Assembly (NCBI GenBank): GCA_001792895.1
Contig: MARA01000028.1
Coordinates: forward strand, 62,001 to 126,000
Reading direction: 5' to 3'
DNA length: 64,000 nucleotides
Source of the DNA: Lentinus brumalis
Taxonomy: Eukaryota; Basidiomycota; Agaricomycetes; Polyporales; Polyporaceae
A program made the position numbers and the translations under genes. The notes beneath the pieces were generated by a model, which saw nothing but the letters and a program-made list of their open reading frames with translations, ran no database searches and was not told the origin of the DNA. Below, piece by piece: positions 36,057 to 45,582 of the stretch (within the stretch, counting starts at the first letter, position 1; every line of letters begins with the position of its first letter).

Positions 36057-36628
36057 GCATGTCCCTTCCGTTCACCTTTATCTCGCTCTTTTTCTTCTCT
36101 TTCTTCCCTTCTATTTTCCTCGACTTGGATACTGTAGCATTGGATACCAGACCCTCCCCCTCTACTTCCCGCCTCACCTCCACAGCACTAGCCCCCGTTA
36201 GCGAATACCGAAGTATACTTTTAGGATAGCATAACCCGTACCATTATTACCTTCGACCTTCGAGTTACTGACGCCTTTAAAGAAACCCATCATTGTAACA
36301 TCACCCCCCGCACCAGCATTGTATCGCTCTTGCATGTCCCCCTAGATACGGAAATCAATGAACCGGATGAAAGTTGAGATCGTAATTACGCTGCGTGGGC
36401 TCGAGTGCAAGAAGAACGACATTGTTCAGCACACGCAGCACAAGAGTGGTGATCATCCTCGGTCAGCCGAGGGCGCGTCTTTTCCCGTATGTAGACGCAA
36501 AGGACGCATTGCACGAGCTGCGACCAGACGACGCATAGATAGAGAGACCCGGAAGGGCACGTAGTGGACGTCGACCAAATGTCGACAAGGCTGAAGTATG
36601 CGATACAAGAAGACATGCAGCACATCGC
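36057..36628. other. Convergent intergenic region
   Basis: The 3' flanks of the transporter (plus) and SURF6 (minus) genes meet here. It contains pyrimidine-rich sequence and no supported gene. Confidence 0.5.
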
Positions 36629-38174
36629 TCACTTCTTCCCCTTGTCCTTGGCCTTGCCAGTCGGCTTGCCCTTCCCAAAGGACTTGCCTTCGAACCCTGG
36701 CCGTCCCTTGTCCTTTGGCTTCGTCCTGAGGCCTTTGCGCTTGTCGTTCTTGCGCTCTGCACGCGATGCAATGTTGTCCGCACGCTTCTTTTGCCGCGCA
36801 GCCATCGACGCCGAAAGCTCCTCCTTCCGCTCGTCCCTGCGTTCATGCAAGGGTCAGCAACATTTGGGAAGCAAGTAGAGAGAGAGACGTACCAAGCCTT
36901 TTTGCTCTTGAACTTCTGCTTCTCCTTCCGCTTCACCGCCTTCTTCAGCCGTCCCTCATCATCATGCACCTTCACGCCCTCGATGCGGGCGTTGGCCTTG
37001 TCCCATTTCTCTCGTTCCGTGCGCGCTGCACGCTCTGCCTCTGGCAAAGCAGCAAGCTTCTCCTTGTGCGCGGTGAGCTGCGAGAGTGCCTGCACAGGGT
37101 TCGACGCGGTTGTTGGGAGGTGCTTCTTGACTTTCGCCTTGGCTTGCGAGGACGACCCGCCGGTAGACAGACTGGCAAATGTGACGGAGGTGAATTTGGA
37201 ATGGGGATCGTGATGTGCGGGCTTGTCGGTGTCGGGCACCAGCAGTTGGGTCTGTGAAACCTGTTCAGTGGCTCGAACAAAACGTGCATGGAGTGGTACG
37301 CACCTTCGTCTGAGGCCCCTTCTGCTGCTGCTGCTTCTCCTTCTCCTTCCCTTTGTCTTTCCCCTTCCCCTTCCGCTCCTCTTCGCGTCGGATCTTCTCC
37401 TTCGTCTCCTTTCGCCTCCGCTCGCGCATCGCCGCGCGCTGCTGCCGCCGCTCCTCCAGCAACTCGTCTCTGCTCCCTGGCTCTCCGCCCCAGCCACCAG
37501 TATTATTCCGTCCCCTCCCCTTATAGCGGAGTTGGGTCATCCGTGCGTGCAGCTTCTCTCGCAGCGCCTGTATCCCGCCAGACTCAGGCATGGGTACGGG
37601 CGGGGCATCCATGTCCATCGCGTCCTCTGCACCATCTTCCACGCCGGACTCGTCGTCGTCGTCGGACATCGGTGCGTCGAGGTGCACCGCATCGTCCGAG
37701 TCCGAGTCATTCTCCTCCAATGCGGCGGCTTTCCGCTTGCCTTTGCGGTTCGAAGCCTTGTCTTCGCTTGCGCGTGCGGCGGCGGCTTCGTTTTGGATGT
37801 CGAGAATGGTCTTGTTGTTGGCAGGGTCAAGCTGGTATAGATTTGAAGGTCAGAAACGGTGTGGAAGTTGATGACACCGTGCAGACATACCTTGTCTTTC
37901 TTGGCCTTCTTCGAGGCCTCCTTAATAGCTTGCTTCGGAGCCTTCTGCTTCTTGCTGTTCTTCTGGTACTTGGACGCATACTGCATACGCGCACAAATAT
38001 CAGTCATATCTGCACGGTATAACCTGCACTACGCTCTCGTGTCGGTAGACGTACCTGTGCTTCCGCATCATCCTGCACCAGGTAGAACTTCGCCGGAATG
38101 AGTCTCAGTAAAGACTCGAACGCCTCGTTGTGTTTTTCCAGCGAAGCTCGGAGGACAGATGTTTCCGTCGGCAT
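36629..38174 (-). CDS. SURF6/Rrp14 family ribosome biogenesis protein
   Basis: Nucleolar protein needed for pre-rRNA processing and small and large subunit assembly. The start [20 protein letters not shown] resembles the family N-terminus. The next exons give [18 protein letters not shown] and an acidic, low-complexity segment ([20 protein letters not shown]). The conserved SURF6 region has [13 protein letters not shown] (about 37535-37580), a basic helix rich in REERK-type residues, [29 protein letters not shown] and [19 protein letters not shown]. The C-terminus is very basic ([20 protein letters not shown] ... AKDKGKK) and ends at 36629. At least four introns. Composition and motif order match the family well. 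It shares a promoter region with the PTPA gene. Confidence 0.92.
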
Positions 38175-38469
38175 GATTGTTGCGCCCCGTGAAACTAGAC
38201 CAGAAAATGCGCCGAGCAGGTATGAGAGAGGCCGCGATGGAGGAGTAAAAGTTCTGTAGACGCGCATTGTAAACTACATATATGATAAACGCCACTTCTA
38301 TGTGCCTGTAACAATTGGGTTCTTACTCACACTTATCACTCCTACTTACCCATGCTTACATGAAATTGCAACCTTTTAATGCAGAATCCAGGCTTGGTCT
38401 TGACCTCGACACCCCTAGACTACTATACTCGACCTCGATCGACGACCGTCTCCCACCCTCTTCAGAAGG
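38175..38469. promoter_or_regulatory. Divergent promoter between SURF6 and PTPA genes
   Basis: A 295-base gap between two divergent starts. It includes pyrimidine-rich and AT-rich sequence but no clear TATA box. Both genes are housekeeping. Confidence 0.5.
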
Positions 38470-39987
38470 ATGGCTGAGCCCACGGAGACAACAACCTCAA
38501 CCACTGACTCTCAATCACCGACCACCAACATGTACTTCCCGCCGCGGAAGGTCATCCTGACGAAGGAGAACCTCGAGGCGTTCCAACAGTCCGAGACGCA
38601 TGCTACCATCGTCTCGTACATCAATACCCTTAACGAGTGCGTCGTCGGCGTGAAGCTCACGGATGACGTTCCTGTTTCCATTGTGCGTAAGTCCTGCCAT
38701 ACACTATGCACCGTCCTTCTCTAAGTCGATCGCCCCTGGCCAGAACGTCCAAGCGGTCTTGGGATTGCTTGACAAGGTCGAGGAGACCGCGAAGAGCATC
38801 CCACCTGTGGATAACAAGGCGTCGCGCTTTGGGAATCCCGCCTTCCGGACGTTCTATGACAAGGTTGCTGAGGTACGGCGCTCCTGTCTCGTGTGCTTCA
38901 ACTCAGATGTTCATCACACGTTCTAGTTCGCACCTGCCCTGCACAAGTCCATACCCGGAATGCCAGAAGCCGCAATCCCTGAGGTTTCCGTATACTTCGA
39001 AGAAGCATGGGGCAATCGGACGCGTATCGACTACGGGAGCGGGATGGAGCTGAACTTCTTGTGCTGGATGTGCGTTCCGTTCCGTCCTCATTATGCTCCC
39101 TTGACGCTCATATACTTCAACAATCAGGATCTGCTTGGAGAAGCTGGGTGTCTTTCAGGAGAGCGATCATGTCGCGCTCGTGATCAAGGTTTTCTGGCGG
39201 TGAGTGATGCGTTCCGCAGACCGAAGTGATATCTCATATCTTTCAGATATATCCAGATCATGCGTACTCTCCAGTCGACTTACTGGCTAGAACCCGCTGG
39301 CTCTCATGGAGTTTGGGGTCTTGACGACTACCACTTCCTTCCATTCCTGTGGGGCTCAGCGCAGCTACGAGGTATGTTGATGAGCCGTCGTTTCAAGCCG
39401 CATCCGTCGGGCTAACTTAACAATCCAACGATCGTCAGGACACAAATATATCCGCCCAAAGTCGATCCATGACAGCGATACGGTGGAGGAGTTCTCGAAG
39501 CACTACATGTACCTCGCCTGCATCCAGTTCATCAACTCGGTACGTCAGTCATCTCGGATTGTCTCTGTGACGAGCTGACACCGCACCCTAGGTCAAGACG
39601 GCGTCACTGCGCTGGCACTCGCCCATGCTCGACGACATCTCGGCCGTCAAGACCTGGGACAAAGTCAACTCCGGCCTCATCAAGATGTACCATGCCGAGG
39701 TGCTCGGGAAGCTCCCCGTCATGCAGCACTTCCTCTTCGGCTCCATTCTCGCGTGGAATGGACCGCTGCCCGCCCCACCGCGCGGCGCCCCCGGCCCCGA
39801 CGACGCGCACTGGGGCCACGCACACGCGTTGAACGAGCGTGGCGGGGTTGGCCAGCTCCAGAACGGGTGGGGCGACTGTTGTGGCATTCCCGTGCCGTCG
39901 GCCTTTGCGGCCGCGCAGGCGGAGGCGGGGAAGAAGCCTGGTGCGCGGTTGGCCGGGCCTGCGATTAGGCCAGTGCCTTTCGACTGA
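38470..39987 (+). CDS. PP2A phosphatase activator PTPA (Rrd family, peptidyl-prolyl isomerase)
   Basis: Activates protein phosphatase 2A by remodelling its active site, and has prolyl isomerase activity; cytosolic and nuclear. The start MAEPTETT is followed by [20 protein letters not shown]. The family core is spread over several exons: [75 protein letters not shown] and FLFGSILAW. The C-terminus ([20 protein letters not shown]) is also typical, and the stop is at 39987. About seven short introns. Length after splicing is about 390-400 residues, as expected. No key residue appears missing. Confidence 0.93.
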
Positions 39988-40327
39988 TCTGAAGTTTCGT
40001 TTGGAGCGCCCGGTGTACGATTGTTGGATTGCAGGTTTTTTGTCGACGCTGGACAGGCGACGTGTACAACATTGTAGCCCTATGCGATACCGCCAGATCT
40101 ACTGTAGGATTATAGTAACGGTCACTGATTGGCACTTGTTGACTGCTGTACGTCCGCAGATTGCGTTGACTACAACCTGCTCACTAGTGTGCCAGTCCCA
40201 AACAGATGCGCCAACTATGATCCTATACTGCGTACAGGTGCATCCGTAACATTGCTTCGCCAATGGATGATCTGAGTGCGCCTGACAATGTGTGGATGGC
40301 GCAGTTGAATCGTACTACGCCCTAGAC
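39988..40327. other. Intergenic region
   Basis: No gene visible. It is the 3' flank of PTPA, leading into the decayed kinase-like copy. Confidence 0.4.
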
Positions 40328-40717
40328 CTAACGAGGCCCGCAGCAGCTGGGAAGCCACAGCTGGGCCGTGTCACGACACGTCCGGTAAAGCTCTGTGCAC
40401 TTGAAGTCTTCCCGAGCAGGTGCGCGGATATCGGTCTCAATCTTGTCGTCGGTGTACGGACATTTGTGATTCATTCTTGCATGTCCGAAGTCTACAATCA
40501 TCGGGTACCACGGCCGCTGGGGGTTGACTCGGTTGAGGTCTACTCGTTTCTTGGCAACGATATTCAGTCCATGGGATCCCCGTTCTTCTGTCGCGAATGA
40601 AGCGATGGACGCATAGTAGCAGGGTTCTGACTTCTGTATCTGAGGGCTGGCAGGGAATCTTAGACAGTACATGAGGACGCTGAAGCAGCGTACAACTGAG
40701 AGCGTGTGTGGTTGCAA
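40328..40717 (-). pseudogene. Decayed kinase-like copy A
   Basis: A 129-codon frame whose start (MYCLRFPASPQ) matches the start of the intact relative at 42455 (MYCLQFPENPQ). It then jumps directly to the C-lobe: a degraded catalytic loop ending NIVAKKRVD, PQRPWYPMIVDFGHARM, then a segment like the relative's Asp/Glu-rich region. The whole N-lobe between is deleted or spliced out, and no C-terminal tail is recognisable. It is best read as a truncated duplicate, although a small expressed protein is possible. Confidence 0.65.
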
Positions 40718-40839
40718 TTACTCTCACACGCGATGAACGAGCGTAGCCGGGCCTGCCGTCGGCTTTTGCCGCAGCGTGGCAAGCTGGACGCGACAAGAAG
40801 TTAACCACGAAGTGTGCGACCACGTATGTGCCAATCAAC

Positions 40840-41220
40840 TGATATATGCCATTTCATACCAATGATTTACGATCATGAACGTGCAGAAGGTGATGCATTG
40901 AATTGTACGCCGGGAGCGCTATGTGATACCGCTGTACTAAGTACCGTAGGACAATACGCGCATGGCTAGTCGCTGATTGACACTATCAGTGCTGCGTTGA
41001 ATACAACCTGGTCATACACCACACAAAGCGGATTAGTTCTTCACATTTTTGAATAGTATAGTGCATGGTCCGGGTAAGCTGACTCCCTGAAGCCGAACGC
41101 CTCGCGAATCGCTCCTTAGTAAGTAGCTACTCACGATACGATTGAGTATGTCAGGCAACTGAATCATACGTTGACGAAGCAACGTACCTGTGCGCAATGA
41201 AACATATTGGCATCACGAGC
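40840..41220. other. Intergenic region
   Basis: No gene visible. Parts resemble sequence 3' of PTPA (phrases such as GTGCATCCG and TACAACCTGGTCA recur from about 40070-40250), as expected if the duplicated unit included flanking DNA. Confidence 0.35.
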
Positions 41221-42455
41221 TCAATCCTTCGACTCCGTGTCCTCATCATATTCCTCAGCGTTCTCGTCCTCGTCGTCGTCGTCGTCGTCGTCGTCGTCCT
41301 CCTCGTCCTCCTCGTCCTCATCGTCCTCGTCATCCTCGTCATCCTCGTCATCCACCACCTCCTCCTCCACATCATTGTCTGAGTCGCGTACGGGAGGAAC
41401 CGGGTTTTCGTCCCACTTGCGCCTCTCTGCGCCCCATGACTGGTAGTCGTCGATGATTTTTTGCGCGGTCTTGACTCGCTCGTCCTCAGGAACCTTGCGC
41501 AAGATATCACCGACTTTTTGAGCGAACACCTGTGCTCCACCTTCGATCCACTTGGCGGGACAGTGCTGACCTAGGACATAGATCAATTCTGAAACAAAAA
41601 CAAAGGGAGGTGTCAGCACATAAGAACGACACGCCGCTGTAGCCACGCGGGCGGGGTTTTGAACTGAGACTAGGAACAACTTGCGTACGGGGTTGCCACA
41701 GCTCGGCCTTCTGGAACGCCCACCAAAGCTCGTCGCAATCAAATTCTTCTCGGTCAGGTGCGTAGTCATATGCGGTGACCTCGCTCCAAGTGCACTTGCA
41801 CTTGTGTTTTCTTGCATGATTGAAGTCCACAATCTTCGGGAACCAGGGGCGTTCGGGGTCGACGTCCTCGCGTTTCTGGACGACGATGTTCTGCTCTTCG
41901 AAAGCGCAATGAATGATGCCAGCCCGATGAATTCGCATGAGGCAATCGAGTACTCTTTTTCTGAATTATCACATGAGCAGATCCTCCCGACAAAAGTCAG
42001 TACAGGAAGACACACCGGAAGTACAGGGGCGTAAACTGCAGGCAAGCCGTCATCGGCCGACCCTCATCCGAGAGGACCATGATAGCGACCTCGTATCCGT
42101 CCGGATGCTTCCCGTAGTACAACCCAAGAAATCTTGGGACGTAGTGCCCTTGAAGGCCCGCAGCCGCCAGCTGTTTCCGGTAAACCTGGGCTTCCTGCGA
42201 CAAAGGCTTGATCCCAGGCCCAGTGGCCCATTTGCACACAACGCGACATGGTTCGTCCAGAATGTTCCCGTGTAGATCGGCCTTGTAGATAACTGGCGTG
42301 TCGGGGCCTCCTGTACCCGTTGTAACCACGCGCTTCGCGTGCTGCACCTCCAACTTCACGTCATCTGTCTCTGAATCATCATGTCCTGGTGCGACGAGCT
42401 TGTAAGACTCAGAGTGTCGATCCTGAGGGTTTTCGGGGAACTGTAGGCAGTACAT
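41221..42455 (-). CDS. Kinase-fold protein of a fungal-expanded family, probable pseudokinase
   Basis: Three exons. Exon 1 (start MYCLQFPENPQDRHSESYK) has an N-lobe-like part: VIYKADLHGN, VPRFLGLYYGKHPDGYEVAI and the hinge-like IMVLSDEGRPMT. Exon 2 (about 41700-41960) has the catalytic-loop equivalent IHRAGIIHCAFEEQNIVV and the metal-loop equivalent PKIVDFNHAR. In the decayed plus-strand relative the same loop reads IYHGDFDERN, with the canonical Asp. Here that position is Ala, so transfer activity is doubtful. Exon 3 ends in a Gln/Trp helix (WGAERRKWDENPVPPV) and an extreme acidic tail of about 45 Asp/Glu encoded by GTC/CTC repeats. The stop is at 41221. Function unknown; related proteins in mushrooms are usually annotated only as kinase-like. 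Confidence 0.65.
41250..41375. repeat. (GTC/CTC)n triplet array encoding a poly-Asp/Glu tail
   Basis: About 40 triplets of GTC or CTC on the plus strand, read on the minus strand as GAC/GAG. Such triplet arrays vary in length between strains. Confidence 0.85.
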
Positions 42456-42655
42456 AGCGACAGTGGATGGTGTACTGTGTCGAAGGCGGTCGATGTCGTG
42501 CTTACTCTAAATTCGGTCCGGTCGGAGTCCGGTCCGGAAGCAAAAAAATCCGGATATGGCAATCTAAACGCCGTGAAGTCAGAACTCAGCTCCGGAAGTA
42601 GCCAGATGACGTCATTCAGTAGCAGTCCACATTGCTTAACCCTCAAACCACCTAG

Positions 42656-43819
42656 ATGTTATCCGTCGTCATGTACTGCCGCAGCCTATACTTCCCTGCC
42701 AATGCTAAGGATCCAAGTTCAGATTCATATATGCTCGCTACACCCGGCGACAGCGAAGAGGAGGTCAAGCACACGGTCATTCTGAAGGCGCAAGGCGCGA
42801 AGCTTGTGGGAAACGAAAGTGGCATTGTTATATACAAGGCAAATCTGCACTCAAATAAGATCACAAGTGCCCCGTGTCGCGCTCTCTTCAAGTGCGTCTA
42901 TTGACCTCATATGAAGTTCCTATCGCAGGAGGCTCAGGTTTACCGGACGACGCTGAAGGACCTCCAAGGTGCCTACATCCCGAGATTTCTTAGGCTCTAC
43001 TACGGGAAGTATCCCTGACGAATACGAGGTCGCTATCATAGTTTTCTCGGATGAAGGTCGGCCGATGACGGCGTACCTGAGGTACACGCCTCTGCCCCTC
43101 CGGTACGTCGTCATGTACCGCAGATCTGACCATTCGCTCTCTGTGCGGCTTTTCAGAAAGAGAGTGCTCGATTGCCTCATGAATATTTACCGTGCTGGAA
43201 TCTATCATGGCGACTTCGACGAGCGGAACGATGCCCCTGGTTTCCGATGGTCATTGTCATCGTGCAAGAGATCACCGGTGCCAGTGCATCTGGAACGAGT
43301 ATCGGGCGTATGATTACGCACCTTCTCGAGCAGACTGCGATTGTGATGAGCTTTGGTGGGCATTTCGAAAAGCTGCGCTGTGGCAACCAGGTATGCAGAT
43401 TGTTCCCTATCAACGACGTGTCGTTCTCTCGAGCTGATAATCCCCTTCACCCTCGTCCTAGATTTTATCGAGGTCCTAGGTCGGCACTGTCCTACTGAAT
43501 GGATCTTAGTTGGAGCAGAGGGGTTCGCAGAGATAGTTGACGAGTATACGCAGGAGGTTGCCAAGAACAAGCGGGTCGAAACCGCGCAGACGCGTATTCA
43601 CGATTACAACTCCATCGATGGGAGAAAGGCGCAAGTTGGACGAGGACCCCGTGCCTCCCGTGCCTCCCGTGCCCGACGGTGACCAGGAGGCGGACAAGGA
43701 GCAGACAGATCAGGCGGGGGCAGAGGCAGAGGTATATTTGCAGGTGGACGCGCAAGCGCAGGCGCAGGCGCAGGGGAAGCGGAGGACGACGATGACGACG
43801 TGCTGGTGGAAGAGGTAGA
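42656..43819 (+). pseudogene. Decayed kinase-like copy B, inverted relative to the intact gene
   Basis: Plus-strand relative of the gene at 41221-42455. It starts MYCRSLYFPANAKDPSSDSY and shows IVIYKANLHSNKITSAPCRA, then QEAQVYRTTLKDLQGAYIPRF, DEYEVAIIVFSDEGRPMTAY, LDCLMNIYRAGIYHGDFDER, and a C-lobe end LGRHCPTEWILVGAEGFAEI followed by a Gln/Ala-rich tail. The pieces fall in different frames, with stops between them (after about 42903, near 43015 and around 43225-43300), more than introns would explain. It keeps the catalytic HGD that the open copy has lost. The acidic tail is replaced by an Ala-Gln repeat near 43745-43775. Confidence 0.65.
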
Positions 43820-44542
43820 GAAGGCGGATGTTGAGTCCTTCGTATTGTCTTTGAATGTATCGTTTGATACAGTGCCTCACCTGGGTACACGCAGGTTGTT
43901 TCGTCGTGACACTGGAAGTGAAACGTTTCATGATGAATAGCTAAAAAGTACCTCAGGGTTGTAGTCGGCGAAGTCTGCGGAGTATGGTCGAGTAAAGTCC
44001 TCCTGGACAAGCTTTACGTCGCGCCCCATCAAGTTCATTGAATTCTGGACGTTTTCTCATCATCCCGTTGCAGCGAACCTGAAGTTGATTGAGGAGCAGG
44101 AAGATGGCCAGGAGCGAAACAGCGCGGGCGTCTAAATACGGTGGTGGTTAACGAAGCCGGCGTTCGAAGTATCCATTTCATACTGACCTGATATACTCAG
44201 CTATTTTGTTGCTCGAGCGGAAGAACAATACTGCAACGTAATTCATCCTGACTATCAGTTCTTCACGGCTACCAGCACAGTACGGAATCGTTGAGCGTGC
44301 ATGAGTACATTGAGCCACTATACCGATTTGCAGCGCGTATCTGCCATAAGTACTTCGTGCACCTGCGCCATGCGACCCTTCCGTAAGGTCTTATCTTGCG
44401 ATGCGCTACCAATGTCGCTAGAGATGAGCTCAGGTCATTCGACCAGGCGTAGTAGACCAAGTGGAGTTGACCCTCTGACGCAAGGTGGGTAGGTCTATGT
44501 TTCATCGCGCTCGCAGCGATGGTTTGAGATATTAAAAAACCG
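43820..44542. other. Intergenic region
   Basis: No supported gene. Only short frames occur on both strands. Confidence 0.5.
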
Positions 44543-45211
44543 TCAGATATATACACGGACCATATCTTCGAGCATCGGCCCATATGCGTTCAGCCCGCCC
44601 GTCCACATTCTGAACCAGAGGGGCGCGAAGAGAAGACCATACGCGCAACCCGCACCCACCTGCGCCCACGTATGGTGTCCCAGCCATATTCTCGACAACG
44701 CGATGGTCGCAGCAAGCGGGACAGCAACAAGCGCAGGTAGAACGCGAGAAAGAGCGGGCGAGTCAGGCAGAGAAGGATGTATGGGCAATTTTGCGCAGGC
44801 AAGGGAAATGTATGTTGCGAAGTATGTGATGACCGCGGAGTGCGTACTGGGCATCCTGCCGAGCCCACGTCCTGCATGTGAGTAGTCTTCAAAAAAGCAA
44901 GATGGAGCAAAGCGTGCGCACCCGTATGTCTTCTTCCGCTTCCCGTTCACGGTGACCACCGGTCGTGGCTGCCGCACGCACCGCTTGAGGACCTTAACGG
45001 TCAGCGAGCAGAGCACCGCGCCCGTTGCGAAGTACGCAGCACCTGCAGAACGTGTATACAGGACGAAGCATCCGGTGAGCGTGGTCACTATTGCGTTCGT
45101 CTGCGAAATGAGTACGTCCTCGCCGAGGAAGACAAGGATGGTGGGACGTACATTGTCAAGAGCATACAGCCACCATGGTAGCCTCGTCCGCTGTCCCTCG
45201 TCGTGCTTCAT
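44543..45211 (-). CDS. PAP2-family phosphatase, dolichyl-diphosphatase-like
   Basis: Membrane lipid phosphatase with the three PAP2 motifs. Motif 1 is KVLKRCVRQPRP. Motif 2 is GMPSTHS, created when a 66-base intron (44856-44921) is removed so that KKTYG joins MPSTHS. Motif 3 is SRIWLGHHTWAQV. Hydrophobic spans lie before and between them (TGCFVLYTRSAGAAYFATGA, LPALVAVPLAATIAL). A second intron of 51 bases probably removes the stretch between LYALDN and TNAIVTT. The likely role is recycling dolichyl pyrophosphate in the ER for N-glycosylation, judged from the short length and motif spacing. A general lipid phosphatase is the alternative. It is divergent from the CDF transporter gene. Confidence 0.82.
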   Translation of the reverse strand: MKHDEGQRTRLPWWLYALDNVRPTILVFLGEDVLISQTNAIVTTLTGCFVLYTRSAGAAYFATGAVLCSLTVKVLKRCVRQPRPVVTVNGKRKKTYGCARFAPSCFFEDYSHAGRGLGRMPSTHSAVITYFATYISLACAKLPIHPSLPDSPALSRVLPALVAVPLAATIALSRIWLGHHTWAQVGAGCAYGLLFAPLWFRMWTGGLNAYGPMLEDMVRVYI

Positions 45212-45582
45212 AGTGAGGAGTCGCTTCGTCCGAGCAGTACGAGGACAAGAGTAGTGCGCGCGCTGTGCTCATGGTCGAGTGAGACGATCCCGGCGATGTT
45301 CCGCGCGTCAGAGTCGGAGTCGGACGCGACTTCGACGACAGGCGCTGCTGTTGATTCCTTGGCTTGATCACTCCCTCCACGTCCTCATACTCCTCGTCGC
45401 AAGATCTCTAGCTAACATCTCCGAGCTGCCAGTGCCGTCTGCAACCTTGAGGCCGAGTTAGTGCGCGAGAACACGGCGGAGCAGACAGCGGCAGAGGTAT
45501 CAGCCTTCAGGTGCGTACCGCCAAAGCATACACTTGCAGTTGCTGGAATATATCCAGGAAGACCGCGTTCGCGTGCATCGAA
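45212..45582. promoter_or_regulatory. Divergent promoter between PAP2 and CDF genes
   Basis: A 371-base region between two divergent starts. Short frames run through it from both sides, so either gene could begin slightly further out. Confidence 0.4.

Noticed and set aside
20000..37000. STE3-type pheromone receptor near the pheromone gene
   Set aside because: I looked for a multi-span receptor-like frame on both strands in this interval and found none; the membrane proteins present are the oxidase anchor and the ABC transporter.
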